Positions 56,501-64,000 of a DNA stretch of 64,000 nt are shown piece after piece. The notes beneath the pieces are model-generated. The model had not been told where the DNA came from, made no database searches, and worked only from the letters and a program-made list of their open reading frames with translations. The translations under genes and the position numbers were made by a program. The DNA is from Umbilicaria muhlenbergii (Eukaryota > Ascomycota > Lecanoromycetes > Umbilicariales > Umbilicariaceae): contig KK106983.1 of the NCBI GenBank assembly GCA_000611775.1, positions 4,717,818-4,781,817 on the forward strand. The letters are read 5' to 3'. How positions within the stretch are numbered: the stretch's first letter is position 1; each line of letters starts with the position of its first letter.

Positions 56501-57612
56501 CGCAGGGCCCCCTCGAACTGATTTGCTGTCCTTGTACTTGATGAGACAAACCCCCAGAAAGCTCCCATTGACAGGATGTGTCTTATTGCTGATCTCTTGG
56601 ATTTCCCCAAAGCTTGAAAAGAGGTGGTGAATTTGGCTGATTGGAGTAAGAGGATCGAACCCAGTCACCACGATCCTGGTGGGTGGGCCAGGTCCATAGG
56701 ACGTTTCGGCATCATACGGGTACGGCTTGAGCGAGTAAGGCGATAATCGGAGGCGGTGCTTTTGTTTATTGGCGGCACCTTTCTCGTAGTTCACTAATCT
56801 CAACCGCGGGTCGGGAGGCGGAGGTTCGGCATCCTTCATGGTCACCAATGTCAGCAGGTGCAGCACAGATGTTTGCATATCTCGGCTGTGCGAAATTCAC
56901 TATGATTGCTTACCTCTTCCCCAAAAGCCTTGTACTTCACTTTGAGAGTCTTCCTTTCCTTGGAGCTTAATTTCTTGTCAAGATCCGGATCGTAGATGGC
57001 CTTATAACCCTTTATCTCCCTGCTGGTGGATCGTGCCTGTGAGCCGGCCAGTGGCGGCGTGTTGATCGGAGTCAGAGCTTCTGTAGTTGCCGCTGCACAA
57101 GGTTGAACTGGCGACCGGGACGACACGCTGGGAACCATGTCCGTGTGGTGGTTCACCCTGTTGTAAGGTGGACTCATACCCTTACCAGGCGGAGAAGAGT
57201 CCGTGTTGGTTAGTGGGGTCAGAGCAGTGGCATTATGGGTTCCAGTATGATGCGCCATGCCCGTGACGCGGTGACTCGTGCTGAAGACGGAGGATACCGT
57301 ACTGGTTGAGCTCGCCGAACCCACCCCGTTCAAAAGATCACCGTGAGTGGATTCGTTCTCTTCCTGTGTCATTGAAGATGCGTCCGCCATGACATCTTCC
57401 CCATTCACACCGTTGACGTGAGCCGCCCCTCCAGAGCGGCTATCAATGGACGCACGCTCAACCGGCTTTGATGAGCCCCTCGCAACATCAGGCTCACCGG
57501 TAGGTTTTGGTTTCGCCCGCTTCCGATCCTGCGCAGCTCTCGAACGCTTCTGCTGAAGCACGGACGGAGCGGTGGGAAAGAAATCCGCAAAGCCCTTCGA
57601 AGAGCGCGACAT
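53567..57612 (-). CDS. SET1: Histone H3 lysine-4 methyltransferase Set1 (COMPASS)
   Basis: Three exons on minus: 57612-56914, 56833-53728 and 53670-53567 (1302 aa). It begins [19 protein letters not shown], the common start of ascomycete Set1. An RRM-like domain (about 284-370; [35 protein letters not shown]) is followed by a Pro-rich stretch, a second RNA-binding-like region ([20 protein letters not shown]), a long acidic disordered middle, an n-SET region (about 1020-1090) and the SET domain (about 1165-1285; [49 protein letters not shown]). The post-SET zinc cysteines are present ([13 protein letters not shown]). All SAM- and Lys-binding residues are in place, so the enzyme should mono-, di- and trimethylate H3K4 within COMPASS. 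Confidence 0.95.
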
Positions 57613-58638
57613 GCTTAGAGGACCGGGTGCTACCTGATCCTTTTCAGATGCACCATCTCGTCGCCCAACCAACCCGCTAACAATCTACTTCGTCTTGGTA
57701 TACCTCTCATACATTCGATGTTGGGCTTCCTACGCCGGCGGCGGTAGAGGCGGATCCGGGGACGCGGTTGCAGAGGGGTTCTGGAACGCGAAGAGCGCAC
57801 GAGATCCACCGACCGGATGTGATGAAGACTTGGGGGAAAGCAATGAGGGCTTCGCGACGACGGTGGGGAGCTCTTTGCGATGCCTCAAGGAGTTGGAGTC
57901 AAGGGCTGAGAGCACATAAGGAAGGGGTCCCAGGTCCTCGTGGTTGAAACAGCATTCCGATGCTTGCAACTTTCACCTTCGCCAACACGGAACCGTTGCG
58001 AGCTAAACGCTTTCGGCAATTTACGCGAGTCCTCCAGAGATTCTCCACAGCCTCAGCCTGGGGAGCTCTCCTGCCTTCCGACAGTCACCGACGCCTCCCT
58101 ACCTTTTGGAGGTGCCAGTCTCGAGTAAACGTGTGAAGTACTGCAAAGAACCTTCACGAAGAGCAAGCGCTCTCACTGAGACATCTCCGACAATGCGACG
58201 AAGACAGGCGAGCAAAGCGGTTGGGCTTGATGACAATTTGAGAAACTCACCAGTCTCCGCTCCAAGATTGGATCACTCCCTGATGAGCGGGCTACCTCAG
58301 ACAAATACTTGCGATGAGAAATGTGAGATACTTTGGGTGGGACAGTCGTGAGTGGAGCAACTGCGATGATTTGCTCACTTGGAGAACTTTGGAGGGGACT
58401 ATGTTACTGAGAGGTCCGCGGGATCGCTCTTCGTCGTTGCAATGACTCGTGGATATTTCGGCGACAATATCAAGGCATTAGAAGACCTTGAAGAGTAAGG
58501 TACTTAGGACTCGAATGCGGGAACGTTACATGTCACGGGCACGGTGTGAAAAGCACTGGGTCACGGGAAGTCGTCAATCGCTTCAAGAAGTCTTGCACTG
58601 GTTAGGGCCTACTCTCAGAGTGCGAAGGAGACTATGCT
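57613..58638. other. 1.03 kb gap upstream of SET1
   Basis: This is the upstream region of SET1 and the 3' flank of the phosphatase gene (both minus). A minus-strand open frame at 57730-57969 has a Pro/Ser/Leu-rich, coding-like composition but no start, stop context or splice partner that I can defend; it could be SET1 leader sequence or a small unknown gene. No RNA gene was recognised. Confidence 0.5.
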
Positions 58639-59494
58639 TCATCTTGGCGTTTCATCGAAGACCTCTTCTGGCGTCCGTTTCGCCTCTGCCCCTTCTATTC
58701 TTTGTTCGCGTGGGAAATCTCGAGCCCCAGCATGAGCCTTTCCCTTTTCGCTTTTCCCCATACCTCCCCCTCGGTGCTCCGTGGACTTCCATTCCACAAG
58801 CTCATCACTCCCGTCGTCGGCGAAATCAAACACTCGATAGTCGGCGTTAGCATACTTGGTGTGTGATATTCCAAGCCGGAGGAAGCCAGAATGTGTGACC
58901 ACAGCTATCACTTTCTCAGGCCTGGACTTGAGCCATTGGCGACAGTCGCGACCACGTTGTGTAACAGCGACTTCTGAGAAAGCCCAGCGCCCTTCTTTGG
59001 AAGGATACTCAGGAGAGACAGTACTGAAGTCAAAGGATGGAAAATCTTTGGATATAGTAGCTATGGGCGTGCCAGTGTCGCAAGGCTTGTCTGAATTTTC
59101 TGGAGTTGAAAGCATGAATATGCGCTGGAAAAATGGGGGTTACAAACACCCTTCTGTGTCAGAGCTTCGTACCTTGCCATTCGCATCTAAGCTGGACAGG
59201 CACGCCTCGGTCAATTAGCCACATCAGACCCCTTTGCGCTGTTTGTAGAGTCCGCCGCATAGGGCTGATGACGATGAGTTCCACATGCTGCGCTAAATCC
59301 AGGTGTTCCTGAAGATGCGTTTGGAGCTCTTCGCATTGTCTTGATCCAAGCTCGGAGAGGGGAGGGTCATGGATGCTGTAGTCTCGTATGGTACCGTTAG
59401 CCGACTCGTGTATTTCTCATGCTGTGATGAGAGACTTATTGGTGGCATTGTGGAGAGCTTGAGCGTGCCGTATGAGAATCACCGTGGGAGGCAT
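58639..59494 (-). CDS. Histidine phosphatase (phosphoglycerate mutase-like) protein
   Basis: Three exons on minus: 59494-59436, 59375-59173 and 59099-58639 (240 aa). The start MPPTVILIRHAQALHN contains the phosphohistidine motif RHA (His10), then SELGSRQCEEL, VISPMRRTLQTA with the Arg of the pocket, REGVPV-like DRGVPVQLRCEWQE, SDKPCDTGTP and the second catalytic His in VVTHSGFLRLG. Members of this fungal group act on small phosphates; the substrate is unknown. The C-terminal 60 residues are charged and G/K/E-rich, and lack obvious homology. The gene is divergent from GFA1. Confidence 0.85.
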
Positions 59495-60498
59495 GGTGGC
59501 AAGGACAGGGCGGAAATATTCAAAATGTCTCGCCCAGGACCGCAGATAATCAGGTGAGCCAATGGCCAATGAACGGGCGCCCGTCAATCTGAAAGGCCCG
59601 ATAAGCTCTTCGAGAAGCACAAGTTATCTTGTAGTCCTCGACTTGGTGACGGAAGCAATTAAGGGCAAGCTAGCATAGCTAACAGTGCCATTGCAGTAAA
59701 ATGGAGCGTCCTATTGTTGAACAAGGTAGGGGTTGACCAAAGCACCATGTGGTACCAAAACTGAGACTGAGACTGAGACTTCAGTCGTGAGACCACCGAG
59801 GCAGCCTGATATATGGCGGACCCGTTGTTTGACACGGCGTAGGCATTAGATTGCCGGCAGGTGGCCCCCAAGTCTTGCTCAAGACTGCATGAAGCAAAGG
59901 CTGGAAACCTATGAGTACCTTCGAAACCGGGGGGGGTTACCTCGTACAGACCCGATTTGATTCGGGAAGGCAGGGTCAGACGCAGCGCCTTTCGCCGTAC
60001 CTGCAGCAGTTGCGCGTCGAGTTTATTTTTAGCCTTAATGGCGGCAGGACGACGCGGACAAGGCTGTGTCAATGCTGTCAATCCTCAACATGATCGGCCA
60101 AGCGTCTCCAGCTGCATACGAGCGCGAGCAGTAGGAATACGAGTGTCGTTTTAGTTACCAAACAATAATCAATTTGTTCTGACAGCTGGCTGCGCCTCAT
60201 TGGATTACAGACGAGAGGTAAGAAAATAATAGGGGTCTGAGGAGTTCCATTTTCGCTTGGCTTCAAACAACTCCTCGTCGAACGAACCCACTTGACCCAT
60301 AAAATCATCTACAGCCCCCTACAGGAATTTCTTTGTCCATACCTCATACATCATCATCTCCACACCCCACTTGCACTGCGTTGTCCACTTCCCAAATCAA
60401 TTGCTACAGCTGCTCTACTTCATATCCACAAGGACACCTGTCCGTCTAGTTTCACTAGCATCCTGAATCAATTCTTCGAGCAGCTAGGTTGAGCAACC
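59495..60498. promoter_or_regulatory. Promoter region between phosphatase gene and GFA1
   Basis: A 1.0-kb gap between divergent genes. It contains a short 6-bp GAGACT-type repeat (about 59762-59784). The 59659-60081 minus frame has no recognised domain and I do not call it. The region should contain the GFA1 promoter. Confidence 0.5.
59762..59784. repeat. 6-bp tandem repeat
   Basis: The unit ACTGAG/GAGACT is repeated about three and a half times head to tail within the phosphatase/GFA1 gap. A minor microsatellite-like tract. Confidence 0.7.
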
Positions 60499-62894
<2,396 letters not shown>

Positions 62895-63346
62895 ATGTTT
62901 GCCCATGCTTCTGGGGGTCTTGCTCTGCTGGCATTAGGTCACTTTGTGAGGAAAAGGTGTTAAGGTCTTTGGGGTCTTTGGACTGAGCGATTTAATGGAG
63001 AGGCAGTCGGAAACAGCGGTCATTGCAGTTAGCTATCTTCAATTGATAAAATGATCTACAACGGCGACAGCCTATTGAGATGCCCTGCATATTATCGGTG
63101 TCCGTACCTTTTAGCAAGCATGGGAAACCATAAAACTTCAAAGTCCCCTTGGAAAGGGCACGATGGTAAGGTAGATGGACCCTGCAGCAAGCCTGAGGAG
63201 CCCCACTACTGTTGCTCGTTTGCCGGATATCGTACGAGCACTTCATTCAAGACCTGGAATTCAGTTTTCCCAATAAACTTATCACTTGCTCGCTCGTGTC
63301 AATTTCTCCTTCTTAGTTTAGCCTCCAATATATCCTATACACTTCA
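62895..63346. other. Gap between GFA1 and RIB4
   Basis: A 452-bp stretch between co-directional genes, holding the GFA1 3' UTR and the RIB4 promoter. No supported gene. Confidence 0.5.

Positions 63347-64000
<654 letters not shown>

Noticed and set aside
59659-60081. A 140-codon minus-strand frame in the phosphatase/GFA1 gap
   Set aside because: It crosses the GAGACT repeat, has no recognised domain and no supportive splice sites.

Overview
The window is a gene-dense nuclear segment from a filamentous ascomycete (Pezizomycotina). The evidence is mostly short introns (40-105 nt, one of 268 nt) with GTRNGT-type donors and CTNAC-like branch points, fungus-specific genes (eisosome protein Eis1, a hybrid histidine kinase, Csx2-type BAR/PH/ArfGAP, pisatin-demethylase-like P450) and the ascomycete RAD7-RAD16 pair. 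I cannot fix class or genus from the sequence alone. I support 31 protein genes. I see no rRNA, convincing tRNA, CRISPR array, transposon or virus-derived element.

Layout. 1-11 kb: the 3' end of an Sfk1/DRAM-like membrane protein, then eis1, a C2-domain protein and a hybrid histidine kinase, all three on the minus strand and separated by 1.2-1.4 kb gaps. 12.9-19.2 kb: RAD16 (minus) and RAD7 (plus) diverge from one 0.7 kb promoter; together they encode the global-genome nucleotide-excision-repair ATPase and its partner. 19.5-25.1 kb: a hotdog thioesterase and a four-exon Csx2-like ArfGAP. 25.9-32.6 kb: a disordered protein whose frame runs into the end of PRA1 (Yip3), then ERJ5 and a second small J-protein tail to tail, then a small one-pass membrane protein. 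33.2-37.6 kb: a secreted class 3 lipase, SDHAF1 divergent from a FAH-family enzyme, and a cysteine-rich putative GPI-anchored secreted protein. 37.8-45.1 kb: proteasome beta7 (PRE4), an HCNGP/SAP30BP-like protein, proteasome beta6 (PRE7), PNO1/DIM2 and MDM31. 46.2-53.1 kb: a cytochrome P450, a SAM methyltransferase, LSM6, a RAD60/ESC2-type SUMO-like protein and TRM112. 53.6-64 kb: SET1 (COMPASS H3K4 methyltransferase), a histidine phosphatase, GFA1 (chitin precursor synthesis) and the 5' part of RIB4 (lumazine synthase).

How the genes fit together. Most are conserved housekeeping genes packed as divergent pairs: RAD16/RAD7, PRA1/ERJ5, J-protein/small membrane protein, SDHAF1/FAH, HCNGP/PRE7, PNO1/MDM31, LSM6/RAD60 and phosphatase/GFA1. 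Two adjacent non-catalytic 20S beta subunits (beta7 and beta6) lie within 3.5 kb. Accessory-looking genes are the lipase, the cysteine-rich secreted protein and the P450.

Most unusual signals: a RAD7 start codon that appears to be split by a 40-nt intron; a GA instead of GT donor in PRE7 with all other intron signals intact; three GC-AG introns; a PRA1/disordered-protein frame overlap with a perfect GTAAGT donor inside PRA1; very small coding exons (5, 7, 11, 15 and 18 nt); and a recurrent TACCTTA/TAAGGTA motif in intergenic regions. All exon joins were made by eye from splice signals and reading-frame continuity. No alignment or RNA data were used.
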